25,882 nucleotides of DNA from a virus. The notes under the pieces were generated by a model, which was given only the letters and a program-made list of their open reading frames with translations, did not search any database and was not told the DNA's origin. The position numbers were made by a program, and so were the translations under genes. Positions 1 to 7,322 of the stretch are shown one piece after another. Each line of letters opens with the position of its first letter. The first letter of the stretch is position 1. The stretch spans positions 1 to 25,882 of IMG/VR virus record IMGVR_UViG_3300020083_000066; one strand, written 5' to 3'.

Positions 1-2
1 TT

Positions 3-164
3 AAACAGGCTGGCTGGGACTGGATGAGATTGAGACAGCTAATCATGCGCAGATGCAAGGCGACGCACTGGAACGCTCTGACGGAGTATGAGAAGAGGGG
101 GATAATCAATATACTGAAAGGATATGCGGGGAAGAAAGAAGCAGGGGCGACAGCGAAGGTGTAA
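3..164 (+). CDS. GemA/DUF1018-like protein, C-terminal part (5' truncated)
   Basis: An open frame runs in from the left edge and stops at 162-164, giving 53 residues. The stretch begins with AGWDWMRLRQLI and continues through THWNALTEYEKRGIINILK. This matches the C-terminal pattern of DUF1018 (Mu GemA-like) proteins: LGWD, then a Leu/Arg helix, then W-x-LT, then I-x-x-LK. GemA is a Mu middle gene affecting host gene expression and DNA topology. A DUF3164 gene lies 1.2 kb downstream, which is the usual Mu-type neighbourhood. The N-terminal two thirds are outside the window, so the assignment rests on a short tail and on context. Confidence 0.6.
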   Translation, partial: KQAGWDWMRLRQLIMRRCKATHWNALTEYEKRGIINILKGYAGKKEAGATAKV

Positions 165-167
165 GGT

Positions 168-431
168 ATGAGAGTATATAGGTGTTATGACTTTAAGGTG
201 GGCAGGATAAAGGTAGCAGGCTGCAAGGACTGTCCAGCCAAGAATGTTAAAAGATATCAGAGCGGCGGGGTATTCAGTTCCGGTTATGTATGCCCGTTGT
301 TAAAGCAGACCAGAAAGGTACAAGATGGTACCGGCGAGTGGAGAGAGATTCAGGTTAATCCAAACATAAAAGAAGAAATGGCAAATGACGGGATACGGTT
401 TGATTGCCCGCTGCCTGTGTGGGAGGAGTAA
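168..431 (+). CDS. small cysteine-containing phage protein
   Basis: This 87-aa protein starts three bases after the GemA-like stop, with AAGGT just upstream. It has five cysteines: one near residue 6 (RCYDF), two in GCKDCPAKN, and one each in VCPLL and FDCPLP. The spacing suggests a metal- or disulfide-stabilised fold, but it is not a clean zinc-finger pattern and I do not recognise the family. The base composition resembles that of the flanking Mu-type genes. The close packing supports a real gene in the same transcript. Function unknown. Confidence 0.6.
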   Translation: MRVYRCYDFKVGRIKVAGCKDCPAKNVKRYQSGGVFSSGYVCPLLKQTRKVQDGTGEWREIQVNPNIKEEMANDGIRFDCPLPVWEE

Positions 432-440
432 GGTATGTTT

Positions 441-474
441 TACCACAAAGGCACAAAGGAACACAAAGAGCAAA
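441..474 (+). repeat. CACAAAGGCACAAAGG-type repeat before an AT-rich ORF
   Basis: The segment reads as a run of (C/G)CACAAAG-like units ending AACACAAAGAG and supplies the purine-rich ground just upstream of the ATG at 475. A related but GC-richer block lies at 1988-2070, before another AT-rich small gene. This type of degenerate ACAAAGG repeat is common in intergenic DNA of many uncultured bacteria, so it may be host-derived. Confidence 0.55.
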
Positions 475-1368
475 ATGAGAGTGATGATAATTAATATAGA
501 TTCGGTAATCCCCAATCTGGCTTTAGAAAAGATTAAACTCTATCATAAGAAATTGAATGATGAGTTCTATTATGATTTGCCTTTTATGCGACACGTAGTG
601 GATAAAATATATGCGAGTTGCGTCTTTACTAAAAATAAAGAAATAGCGGATGAATGGGCTGAATATGGAGCTGAGGTTGGTGGACCTGGCTATTCAATTT
701 TATCAAAACTTCCTAATGCTATCGAAAGCCTTAATCCACAAATAAATTTAGGTTTTATAACGAGGGGATGCAACAGAGATTGTTCTTTTTGTATTGTGCG
801 CAAAAAAGAAGGGAAAGTTCATCAAGTTGCAGCTTTAGAAGAGATATGGGATAAGAAAAGCCGGAAAGTTATATTATTGGATAATAATATTCTTTTTAAC
901 CGTAAGGCATTTATAGAAACAGCTAACTATGCTATAAAGAATAAAATACAATTAGATTTTAATCAGGGGCTTGATCATAGATTATTAACAGAAGAAATCT
1001 GCCATTATCTAAAGCAAATGCCACATAAATACTGGCGGTTTGCATTTGATTCACCCGAACAATATGAATCTGTGCATAAGGCAATAGATTTATTAAATAA
1101 ATATTCACTTAATTATAATGTATGGTATGTATTAAGCGGGTATAACACATCTTTCACAGAAGATTTAAGAAGATGCAATTACTTAAAAAGTCGCAACCAA
1201 AGAGTATTCTTAATGAGGTATGAAACAATCAGAGCGGAAAAAAAATATATCTTATTGGCTTCATGGACAGCACAAAGGGATCTGTTTGATAAATGGTCAT
1301 TTGATAAATATTGTAAAATAAAAAACTACAATGCAAAGGAGATAACCGATGGCAAAAATGAAACTTAA
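475..1368 (+). CDS. radical SAM protein (phage accessory gene)
   Basis: This 297-aa protein uses the ATG at 475; the open frame extends upstream to 385 only through repeat sequence and the preceding gene. The motif GCNRDCSFC gives a CX3CX2C cluster (Cys99, Cys103, Cys106) that would bind the [4Fe-4S]/S-adenosylmethionine centre of radical SAM enzymes. The roughly 95 residues before it look like a reduced cobalamin-binding-type or accessory domain (EYGAEVGGPGYS). Later LLDNN and FNQGLDHRL segments fit the TIM-barrel core. Substrate unknown. Codons are strikingly AT-rich compared with both neighbours, which suggests a recently acquired cargo gene. It overlaps the DUF3164 gene by 20 nt. Confidence 0.85.
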   Translation: MRVMIINIDSVIPNLALEKIKLYHKKLNDEFYYDLPFMRHVVDKIYASCVFTKNKEIADEWAEYGAEVGGPGYSILSKLPNAIESLNPQINLGFITRGCNRDCSFCIVRKKEGKVHQVAALEEIWDKKSRKVILLDNNILFNRKAFIETANYAIKNKIQLDFNQGLDHRLLTEEICHYLKQMPHKYWRFAFDSPEQYESVHKAIDLLNKYSLNYNVWYVLSGYNTSFTEDLRRCNYLKSRNQRVFLMRYETIRAEKKYILLASWTAQRDLFDKWSFDKYCKIKNYNAKEITDGKNET

Positions 1369-1984
1369 GGCAACGGACACAATTCAGGGTCCGAACGGGC
1401 AGATGTTCCAGGTGGGACATCTGAAAGAAGACATAGTCAAGCGGGAAATGGTGGTCCGCAGAGCGATAGCGGAAGCTAAGAAGCTGAGCGGATTTGTAGA
1501 AGCAACCCAGCAAAGGATTGCCGGAATCGTGGAGAACTATCTGAATGACAGCGCTGCAGACCATGATACGGACTGGCAGGGCAGCACAATACTGCGCAGT
1601 TTTGACGGGACGATGCAGGTGGAAGTGGATATCAAACAAATCAAGAGCTATAGCGAGCAACTCAACGTAGCCGGTGAAATCATCCGGGAATGGATAGAAG
1701 AGAAGCTGTCCCTGGTCAAAGACCCGGCACTGCGAAAGACGTTTGCCCAAATAGCCGACATAGCCAAGGCAGCCCTGCGGATTGACGCAAAGGGCAAGGT
1801 AGATCAACAGAGACTACTGCAGCTTAAGAAGTTTGATTTCCCAAACGAGCCACGCTGGCAGGAAGCTATGGAGCTGATCAACGAAGCTGAGCAGATAACC
1901 GGCAGTAAGAGATATATTAGATTCAAGGAAGCAGACGAAGCCGGCAAAATGAATGGGATACGGGTGAACTTCTTTGAGTTTTAA
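1349..1984 (+). CDS. DUF3164 family protein (Mu-type)
   Basis: A 211-aa protein with AAGGAG 8 nt before its ATG. The N-terminal GPNGQMF...GHLKEDIVKREMVV region, the central Lys/Ala-rich helix, then ILRSFDGTMQVEVDI, and the C-terminal RYIRF...VNFFEF segment match the DUF3164 family, which is typical of the early/middle region of Mu-like transposable phages near Gam and GemA. The biochemical role of DUF3164 is not established. It is the strongest marker here that the element is Mu-related rather than an ordinary integrase-type prophage. Confidence 0.8.
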   Translation: MAKMKLKATDTIQGPNGQMFQVGHLKEDIVKREMVVRRAIAEAKKLSGFVEATQQRIAGIVENYLNDSAADHDTDWQGSTILRSFDGTMQVEVDIKQIKSYSEQLNVAGEIIREWIEEKLSLVKDPALRKTFAQIADIAKAALRIDAKGKVDQQRLLQLKKFDFPNEPRWQEAMELINEAEQITGSKRYIRFKEADEAGKMNGIRVNFFEF

Positions 1985-2079
1985 TGTCAACGCAAAGGCG
2001 CGGAGAAATTGAAATTGGATTTATTAACGCAAAGGCGCAAAGAGGCAAAGGGCGCAAAGAACACGAAGGAAAGGAAATT
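1985..2079 (+). repeat. ACGCAAAGGCGCAAAG repeat block
   Basis: Two direct copies of AACGCAAAGGCGC begin near 1988 and 2027, and a longer run of GCAAAGA/GGCAAAGG/GCGCAAAG units continues to AACACGAAGG. The block fills the gap between the DUF3164 stop and the next ATG, and its 3' end (GAAGGAAAGGAAATT) serves as the ribosome-binding region of the following small gene. Shorter relatives sit at 441-474 and 7203-7230. Confidence 0.65.
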
Positions 2080-2310
2080 ATGAGAGTTAAAGATTTGATA
2101 GAAAAACTGCAGAAGTGTGATCCTGATGGAATTGTTGTGATGGCCAAAGGTGAAGAAGGTAATGGATATAGTGAGCTTGCAGAAATTGAAATGGCAAAGT
2201 TTGATCTAAAAGAAATGGAGTATATTCATCCCGATGATATAAAGGACGGCTATTATTCAAAGCATTATATAGATAAGCTTAAAAGCTGCGCTATATTGTG
2301 GCCGCATTGA
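2080..2310 (+). CDS. small phage protein, VxELIEKLxKxDPD-type
   Basis: A 76-aa protein. The ATG at 2080 is preferred because everything upstream in the frame is repeat sequence, and because GAAGGAAAGG precedes it. The N-terminus MRVKDLIEKLQKCDPDGIVVMAKG resembles small phage proteins with a conserved LI-x-x-L-x-x-x-DPD-x-x-V-V start, of unknown function. A segment Y-x-E-L-A-x-I-E follows, and the C-terminus is basic. Codons are AT-rich, as in the radical SAM gene, so both may be inserted cargo. Function unknown. Confidence 0.65.
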   Translation: MRVKDLIEKLQKCDPDGIVVMAKGEEGNGYSELAEIEMAKFDLKEMEYIHPDDIKDGYYSKHYIDKLKSCAILWPH

Positions 2311-2328
2311 TTGCTAAGGGGAGGAAGG

Positions 2329-2889
2329 ATGAGCCATTTACAGATAATCGGATGTTTGGCTGTATATGCGGCAGCAGTGACAGTGGTACTGCTGCTGGTG
2401 CTGATGCTGCTGAAGCAGTATAAGGAAGGCTATAATGGGCAGATCATGCAGGAGAAGATGCTGGTAAAGCAGATATTGGAACTGCAGAAGACCGTTAAAC
2501 TGCAAAGCGAAGATAAAAGTAAACTGATAATGGATAAAGGTGAGACGGAGATTCTGCTGAAGAAAGAGGTGTGGAAGAGCGCTAAGCTGTTTAATGAGCT
2601 AGAGTGGTACCGGACCAAGCTGCGGGCTGTCTATCCTAATGTATATAGGGAGCTGGGCGTGGTGGCGAGGGTGGAAATGCCATTAATTACGAATGATGAA
2701 TTACGAAGTGTTATAACCGGCATAGCCAAGGGAGCGCTACGGATTGAAAAGGAAGAAAAAGGAAAGAAAGAGGAATGGATTCCCGATCAGGTCGGGAATG
2801 ACACAGCGTGGGTTGGGAATGACATAAATAACGCGATTCTGACACCGGCAGTGCAGGGAGTGGAGAATGTGCAGAACAGGGAAACATAA
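2329..2889 (+). CDS. membrane-anchored coiled-coil protein with a repeat-encoded segment
   Basis: A 186-aa protein. GGGGAGGAAGG immediately upstream fixes the ATG at 2329. Residues 5-28 form one hydrophobic membrane segment, followed by about 80 residues of Lys/Glu/Leu coiled coil. This layout is common in phage accessory or inner-membrane proteins, but no family is recognised. Residues 150-165 (IPDQVGNDTAWVGND) are encoded by a copy of the interspersed palindrome plus a degenerate half copy, so the repeat has become protein sequence without breaking the frame. The last 23 nt overlap the next gene. Confidence 0.65.
   Translation: MSHLQIIGCLAVYAAAVTVVLLLVLMLLKQYKEGYNGQIMQEKMLVKQILELQKTVKLQSEDKSKLIMDKGETEILLKKEVWKSAKLFNELEWYRTKLRAVYPNVYRELGVVARVEMPLITNDELRSVITGIAKGALRIEKEEKGKKEEWIPDQVGNDTAWVGNDINNAILTPAVQGVENVQNRET
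2776..2825 (+). repeat. palindromic repeat inside a coding region
   Basis: The full copy occupies 2776-2804. Its stem ATTCCCGA (2779-2786) pairs with TCGGGAAT (2792-2799) and is followed by the conserved GACA tail. A degenerate second half (GGTTGGGAATGACA) follows at 2811-2824. Both are read in frame in the 2329-2889 gene. Confidence 0.85.
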
Positions 2890-3142
2890 GGACCCGGACA
2901 GCATCGAGCAGAGACTGAAACGGCTGGGCTTTGAGCCGACAGCGTTTGGGCGGCGGAACTGGCATAACCCAAAGACCCAAGAACGGATAATGACCACTTC
3001 CGCACCAGAGCCCGGAATCGGGCATAGCGGTAAAAAGAGAGATAGAGTGGTGGTTTACCGGTTAATCAGCAAGGATAACGAGGTAGATGCTCAAGCCCAG
3101 TCAATGGTGGAGCTGGTGGGATGGCTGGAAGCGAAAGAGTGA
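2867..3142 (+). CDS. small basic phage protein, unknown
   Basis: A 91-aa protein starting inside the end of the preceding gene (23-nt overlap), with GGGAG 6 nt before the ATG. Residues 7-35 are rich in Arg/Lys (EQRLKRLGFEPTAFGRRNWH) and resemble a small nucleic-acid-binding helix, but no motif is diagnostic. The C-terminal half is mixed-charge. It lies at the end of the pre-late gene block. The stop codon falls within a 28-bp motif repeated at 9853. Function unknown; coding potential is reasonable but not certain. Confidence 0.5.
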   Translation: MCRTGKHKDPDSIEQRLKRLGFEPTAFGRRNWHNPKTQERIMTTSAPEPGIGHSGKKRDRVVVYRLISKDNEVDAQAQSMVELVGWLEAKE

Positions 3143-3166
3143 CAGGAAGCGACAGTTGGATTTGAC
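3139..3166. promoter_or_regulatory. 28-bp motif shared with 9853-9880 (copy 1)
   Basis: The sequence GTGACAGGAAGCGACAG, then three variable positions, then TTTGAC, occurs here and at 9853-9880 with 25 of 28 identical bases. This copy precedes the HTH/terminase gene block; the other follows a terminator and precedes the protease/capsid block. That placement suggests a shared control site, but no convincing -10 box follows, so the role is inference. Confidence 0.4.
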
Positions 3167-3205
3167 ATTAAAATAAAAGCGAAAGAGAAATGGAGAAAGG
3201 ACAAT

Positions 3206-3412
3206 ATGTTCGATGAGACCAGGATGTACAGGCCGGATGAGGTGGCAAAAAAGATGCAGATAAACAAGCGGACGGTATATAGGATGATAGATAACAATGA
3301 AATAAAGGCAGTCAAAGTACGAGGTCAGTTGCGGATATGGGGCAGTGAATTGAACAGATATATGGATGAGAATATAGCGGATCCAATGGGATTAAAGGAA
3401 ATAGGGCAATGA
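3206..3412 (+). CDS. excisionase-type helix-turn-helix DNA-binding protein
   Basis: A 68-aa protein with GGAGAAAGGA upstream of the ATG. The pattern MYRPDEVAKKMQINKRTVYRMIDNNEIKAVKV-x-x-x-x-RI fits the winged HTH_17/MerR-like excisionase family: helix-turn-helix at residues 8-30, then a short wing with KVRGQLRI. Such proteins bind short operators or bend DNA. It shares an ATGA overlap with the small terminase gene, so the two are translationally coupled. It may regulate the late genes or simply be part of the packaging block. Confidence 0.75.
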   Translation: MFDETRMYRPDEVAKKMQINKRTVYRMIDNNEIKAVKVRGQLRIWGSELNRYMDENIADPMGLKEIGQ

Positions 3413-3852
3413 AAAAAGCAGTTAACAAAGCACAGTTACTGGCAAAGGCAGAGGAGTTGTATATAATCGGCAAGAGCGTTAAAGAGATATGCGCAGTAAC
3501 GGGTCTGCCGACGAGTTCAGTCTACCGGTTGATTAAGAAAAACGAGCTGGACAAGCTAAGAGATAAAAGCATGAAAAGCGCCAGAGCTTCTGCGGCGGAG
3601 CTGCGGACAATGATACCTGACCTGGTGAAGAAATTTAAGAAGGAGCCGAACGCCGGTAATGCCGATGCAATCTGCAAAGTAATCAACAGCATCAAGAGCC
3701 TGGACAAGCGGTCTGACTATGTTCCGAATGTAATAGAGGGATTGAAGGGGTTTGCCATATTCATCAAAAACAAAGACGAGAAGGCAGCACAGTTGATGAA
3801 TGATTACATCACGGACTACATCAATGAGTTATTGAGCAGGGAAGAGAAGTGA
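3409..3852 (+). CDS. terminase small subunit candidate, DUF1804-like
   Basis: A 147-aa protein starting within the stop of the HTH gene. Residues 7-38 (LLAKAEELYIIGKSVKEICAVTGLPTSSVYRLIKK) are a helix-turn-helix typical of small terminases and of DUF1804 (Mu gp27-like) proteins. The remainder is helical and suited to oligomer formation. Position directly before the large terminase supports the call. The expected role is recognising the viral DNA and loading it onto the motor. Confidence 0.72.
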   Translation: MKKAVNKAQLLAKAEELYIIGKSVKEICAVTGLPTSSVYRLIKKNELDKLRDKSMKSARASAAELRTMIPDLVKKFKKEPNAGNADAICKVINSIKSLDKRSDYVPNVIEGLKGFAIFIKNKDEKAAQLMNDYITDYINELLSREEK

Positions 3853-3862
3853 AATTAAGCGG

Positions 3863-3994
3863 ACTGGGTCCCCGATCAGGCCGAGGACGACATAAAGTGG
3901 AATGGATTCCCGCCTTCGCGGGAATGACAGGATTTTTCACGGGAATGACAGGGTTTTTCACGGGAATGACAAGGTTTTTCACGGGGATGACAGG
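3863..3994 (+). repeat. palindromes followed by a 21-bp tandem repeat
   Basis: A degraded palindrome (3863-3892, GGTCCCCGATCAGGCCGAGGACGACA) is followed by an intact one (3903-3930, TTCCCGCCTTCGCGGGAA stem). The 3' half of the latter is then tandemly repeated with a 21-bp period: 3919-3939, 3940-3960, 3961-3981 and a partial unit 3982-3994. Units read CGGGAATGACAGG-TTTTTCA with few changes. The last partial unit runs straight into the GGAAGGAG ribosome site of the terminase gene. Confidence 0.85.
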
Positions 3995-4009
3995 AAGGAG
4001 TAGATTAGG

Positions 4010-5515
4010 ATGACGAAGCTGGAGCTGGAACGGAAGATTGAAGAGATACGGGAGATCCTGAGCCGGGAGATCAGTGAGTTTGCGAACGATACACCGGAGC
4101 GTCAGCGGGCGAGAATCCAGAAAAGCCGGGTGGACTTTGAGTATTTTTGCCGGCAATACCTACCCAATTACTTTACCAGTCCGAGCGGCGAGCACCACAA
4201 GGAGATAGACAGATATCTGGAGGAGAAGCAAAGCGACATAATCGCTTATGTGGGTCCGCGGGAAGACGCTAAAACCGTAAGATGGAGCATAGCTTATGAG
4301 CTATGGAGCATAATCAACCGGAAGCGGCATTATATCATCAACGTGAGTGAGACGGAAGATTTGGCGATAGAGATGAATCTGAATGTGCGGGAGCAGTTTA
4401 GCAGCAATGTCCGGGTCATGAAGGATTTCGGCAATACCTGCAAGGCGGGGACGAACTGGTCTGAGGAAGACTTTATCTGCAACGGGGTGAAGACTTTGGC
4501 CTTGGGCTATGGTCAGAAAATCCGAGGGCGGATATATGGACCATACCGTCCGGACCTGATCCGGGTGGATGACATCAGCAGCCTCAGGAGCAGCCGGAAT
4601 GAACTATTGGAGAAGGAGAAGCTGGAATGGGTGCTGGGGGAGGCGTATGGCGGATTAAGCTCAGACGGGACGCTATTCTGGACGGGGAACATATTACGTA
4701 AGACAAGCGCCATTGCACAGTTGGAAAAAGAGAGCGAGAAGCCGGAGCGGGAAATCAGATATATCAAGAAAGCAGCTTATAGGGTAAAGCCTGACGGGGA
4801 GTGGGAGATACTGTGGAAGGAGCGTTATGACCGGGCATATTATGAGCTGAAGCGCAAGAAGGTAGGTAAAATCATCTTTGAGCGGGAATGGCTGCAGAAT
4901 CCCGTGGAAGAGGGAGTGTATTTCCAAGAGGGGTGGTTTAACCGGTTCAGCCAGCAGGAAGCTATGGCATTATGGGAAGGGATGGAGCGGCGGATCATAT
5001 ACATCGACCCGAGTTACGGGAAAAAGAAGAAGACAGCCAAGAGCCCGGGGAGTAATAAAAAGGTAGCGGTGGTGCTGGGTAAAAGCAAGTATGGATATTT
5101 TTTATTTGATGCAATCAGCCGGCAGATGAGCCTGGAGGGTTTTTTTGATGGACTGATAGAGTTATATAAGCGGTGGCCGGTGGGTTGTGTATATTATGAA
5201 GGGAATTACGGGCAGGCGGACATAATTGGGAAATACCTGAAAGAAGCGATGGTGCGGAAGCAATATAACATACCGATCAAAGCCTGGTATAACAAGATGA
5301 ACAAAGAGGACAGGATCGAGAGCGCCAGTCCATTGGCAGAAACGGGCAGAGTGTATGCAGTAAAAGGCAATACGGATGTGCAGGACATTGTGGATAATTT
5401 AATCATGTATCCGGACATCGAGTTTGATGATCCGGCGGATGCCTTCGGGAGCGGGATAATAGTGCTGGATGCCAGGAAACACACAGTAAACGCGAGAATA
5501 ATCGGGAGAAGATAA
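4010..5515 (+). CDS. terminase large subunit
   Basis: A 501-aa DNA-packaging motor, an ATPase plus nuclease that translocates DNA into the prohead. The Walker A-type loop is GPREDAKT near residues 81-88, where the usual GKS/T is AKT. A Walker B-like LIRVDD lies near residues 183-188. The C-terminal RNase H-like nuclease is marked by IIYIDPSYG (Asp about 334), VYYEGNYG (Glu about 397) and DDPADAFG (Asp about 474-477). Length and architecture fit Mu gp28-like/Terminase_6 proteins. GGAAGGAG precedes the ATG. The gene abuts the portal gene with no spacer. I judge it functional. Confidence 0.93.
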   Translation: MTKLELERKIEEIREILSREISEFANDTPERQRARIQKSRVDFEYFCRQYLPNYFTSPSGEHHKEIDRYLEEKQSDIIAYVGPREDAKTVRWSIAYELWSIINRKRHYIINVSETEDLAIEMNLNVREQFSSNVRVMKDFGNTCKAGTNWSEEDFICNGVKTLALGYGQKIRGRIYGPYRPDLIRVDDISSLRSSRNELLEKEKLEWVLGEAYGGLSSDGTLFWTGNILRKTSAIAQLEKESEKPEREIRYIKKAAYRVKPDGEWEILWKERYDRAYYELKRKKVGKIIFEREWLQNPVEEGVYFQEGWFNRFSQQEAMALWEGMERRIIYIDPSYGKKKKTAKSPGSNKKVAVVLGKSKYGYFLFDAISRQMSLEGFFDGLIELYKRWPVGCVYYEGNYGQADIIGKYLKEAMVRKQYNIPIKAWYNKMNKEDRIESASPLAETGRVYAVKGNTDVQDIVDNLIMYPDIEFDDPADAFGSGIIVLDARKHTVNARIIGRR

Positions 5516-6772
5516 ATGGTAAAGATGCAAGTAAAGGTATTTAAGAAAGTGACGGGACTGGAGAGTTATGCCCAGAATGACACGGTAACAACGACGATGC
5601 GGGAAGTGGGAGCGATAGCACAGCCGGTGCCGTTTGACGGATTGTGGGAGTTTGCCAGGGCAGACGGTCTGCACAAGCGGTGTCTGACAAAGAAAGCGAC
5701 TTGTGTGGCGGGATTGGGACATAACTGGAAGAACGAGCAGGCAGATAAGCAGCCATTGATTAAGCAACCGAACGAGCGGGAGAGTTGGAGCGACATACTA
5801 ATCAAGCTGCAATGGGATTTGGAAACATTTGCGAACGGATATCTGGAACTGGTGCGTTTGGGCGGGAAACTGAGCTCCATCTATCACATTCCGGCGACCT
5901 ACATGTATGTGGGTAAGGACCGGGATTATGTGTGGCAGATCATGCCGGACGGGAAGAAGCAGAAGTTTGGCTATTACGGGGCTAAAAGAGACGAAATTGA
6001 CGAGCAGGGGCGTCCTCTGCATGAGATCATCCATTTTTGCAAATACAGCCCGGGAAACACCTATTATGGCGAGGTGGACTATACGGGGATACTGGACACG
6101 ATGGCAATCGTGAAGCAGGTGAAGAGCTATAACCTGAACTTTTTTTCGAATAATGCGACGCCGGACTTTGCGTTGATGGTGGAAGGCGGGGATTTGAGCG
6201 AGGAGAGCATCAAGGAGATAGAGGAGTACCTGGCGGACAATTTTAAGGGGGTGGCCAACAGTCACAAGATGCTGTTCATCCCGGTGAGTGACCCGAACGT
6301 AAAGGTGAAGCTGCAGCCGTTGCAGACGGTGAAAGAGGGGAGTTTTGTAGCGACGAAGGATCAGGGACGGGACGAGATAATCAACGTGCATGGGATACCG
6401 CCGAGAATAGTGGGGATAATGACGAGCGGCAGCCTGGGCGGGGGTGGTGAAATAACAGGCCAGCTACAGGTATTCCGGGACACAGACTGCGCCCCGAGTC
6501 AGCGGTGGCTGGAGAGCCGGATAAACGGACTGATAGAGAAAGAGACGGGGCTGAACCCGGAGCTGCACCTGCACGGACTGGACATAACGACGGACATGGA
6601 AGATGCGCAACGGTATGAGATATTGGTGCGGAACGGGATAATGACGGTGGACGAGGTGCGGAGTGAGCTGGGAATGGGGGCACTGGAAGGGGAGAATCCG
6701 GGTGAGTTGCTGGCGAGTTTACGGAAGATACGGGAGAAGATTCCTGCCTGCGCAGGAATGACAAAGGAGTAG
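5516..6772 (+). CDS. portal protein (PBSX/HK97 type)
   Basis: A 418-aa protein forming the dodecameric portal through which DNA enters and leaves the capsid. Recognisable segments are the ANGYLELVR-type core near residue 105, HFCKYSPGNTYYGEVDYTGIL (about 172-192) and INVHGIPPRIVGI (about 289-301), all typical of PBSX-family phage portals rather than the Mu gp29/DUF935 type. This suggests a mosaic genome. The last 11 residues (KIPACAGMTKE) are entirely encoded by an interspersed palindrome, whose AAAGGAG tail also provides the ribosome site of the next gene. The ATG follows the terminase stop directly; an in-frame ATG at 5525 is an alternative. Confidence 0.9.
   Translation: MVKMQVKVFKKVTGLESYAQNDTVTTTMREVGAIAQPVPFDGLWEFARADGLHKRCLTKKATCVAGLGHNWKNEQADKQPLIKQPNERESWSDILIKLQWDLETFANGYLELVRLGGKLSSIYHIPATYMYVGKDRDYVWQIMPDGKKQKFGYYGAKRDEIDEQGRPLHEIIHFCKYSPGNTYYGEVDYTGILDTMAIVKQVKSYNLNFFSNNATPDFALMVEGGDLSEESIKEIEEYLADNFKGVANSHKMLFIPVSDPNVKVKLQPLQTVKEGSFVATKDQGRDEIINVHGIPPRIVGIMTSGSLGGGGEITGQLQVFRDTDCAPSQRWLESRINGLIEKETGLNPELHLHGLDITTDMEDAQRYEILVRNGIMTVDEVRSELGMGALEGENPGELLASLRKIREKIPACAGMTKE
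6737..6764 (+). repeat. palindromic repeat forming the portal C-terminus
   Basis: The hairpin TTCCTGCCTGCGCAGGAA (6741-6758) and the TGACA tail are read in frame as the end of the portal protein. The adjacent AAAGGAG (6763-6769) acts as the ribosome-binding site for the ATG at 6778. Confidence 0.88.
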
Positions 6773-6777
6773 AGTAA

Positions 6778-7188
6778 ATGAATTTACTGAATAATATTGA
6801 GGCACTGGGGACGGCAATAACGGAAGCACTGGCGGGGCTGGAAGAGCCGGAGCAGATAGATGCAAAGATATACAATAATATGATAATGCCGGTGCGGGAC
6901 TTACCGGCGGTGGTGATAGAGCCGCTGGCGAGCAAACTGGAGCGGCACGGGGGCGGTACGCAGGTAAGTGACGAGCATAAGCTGGGGTTGTATATCATAG
7001 TTAAATGCACAGAGGATAATACCTTGGGGATAGTTAATGCGAGGGCGACTGTGGGGCATATTGCTGATACGATCCTGGCTATACCGAGGGTGTATGCGGA
7101 GAGTGAGGAGATACAATACACAGAGGACATAGTGGAGAAGGCGAAGTGCAGTCTGGCGTATTTTGAGGTTAAGTACAGGAAGGATTAA
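6778..7188 (+). CDS. tail terminator/minor structural protein candidate
   Basis: A 136-aa protein with AAAGGAG upstream. The layout resembles phage tail-terminator or neck proteins: an N-terminal amphipathic helix, a LPAVVIEPLA strand near residues 42-51, a basic loop, LGLYIIVKCTED near 65-76, and a second helix with ADTILAIPRVY. No single motif is decisive. Its place between portal and HK97 gp10-like gene, ahead of MuF, is unusual, because terminators normally follow the capsid gene. It could instead be a DUF1834-like (Mu gp37) protein. Confidence 0.55.
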   Translation: MNLLNNIEALGTAITEALAGLEEPEQIDAKIYNNMIMPVRDLPAVVIEPLASKLERHGGGTQVSDEHKLGLYIIVKCTEDNTLGIVNARATVGHIADTILAIPRVYAESEEIQYTEDIVEKAKCSLAYFEVKYRKD

Positions 7189-7202
7189 GGGATGGGTCTT
7201 TT

Positions 7203-7304
7203 AACGCAAGGGACGCAAAGTCAAAGGTTTAACGTAAATGGTTAAAATACTGCGTGAAGGCGGAACAACAAACGGAGTGGATTCCCGATCGAGTCGGGAA
7301 TGAC
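7203..7304 (+). repeat. mixed repeat island before the gp10-like gene
   Basis: The 134-nt gap between genes contains no ORF. It holds an ACGCAAGGGACGCAAAG unit (7203-7219), a GTTTAACG/TGGTTAAAA stretch, a GAAGGCGGAAC fragment (7257-7267, also seen at 19461-19471), and a full palindrome at 7278-7304 (ATTCCCGA / TCGGGAAT stem, tail GACA). Confidence 0.75.
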
Positions 7305-7322
7305 AATAATGAGTAGACAGGG

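Noticed and set aside
1229-1807. 192-codon open frame on the minus strand
   Set aside because: It lies opposite the radical SAM and DUF3164 genes, has low-complexity hydrophobic composition and no ribosome site; it is a shadow of the real genes.
5798-7130. Long minus-strand open frames opposite the portal gene
   Set aside because: Ser/Pro/Leu- or His/Arg-rich translations typical of the reverse of purine-rich coding DNA, while the plus-strand portal is clearly real.
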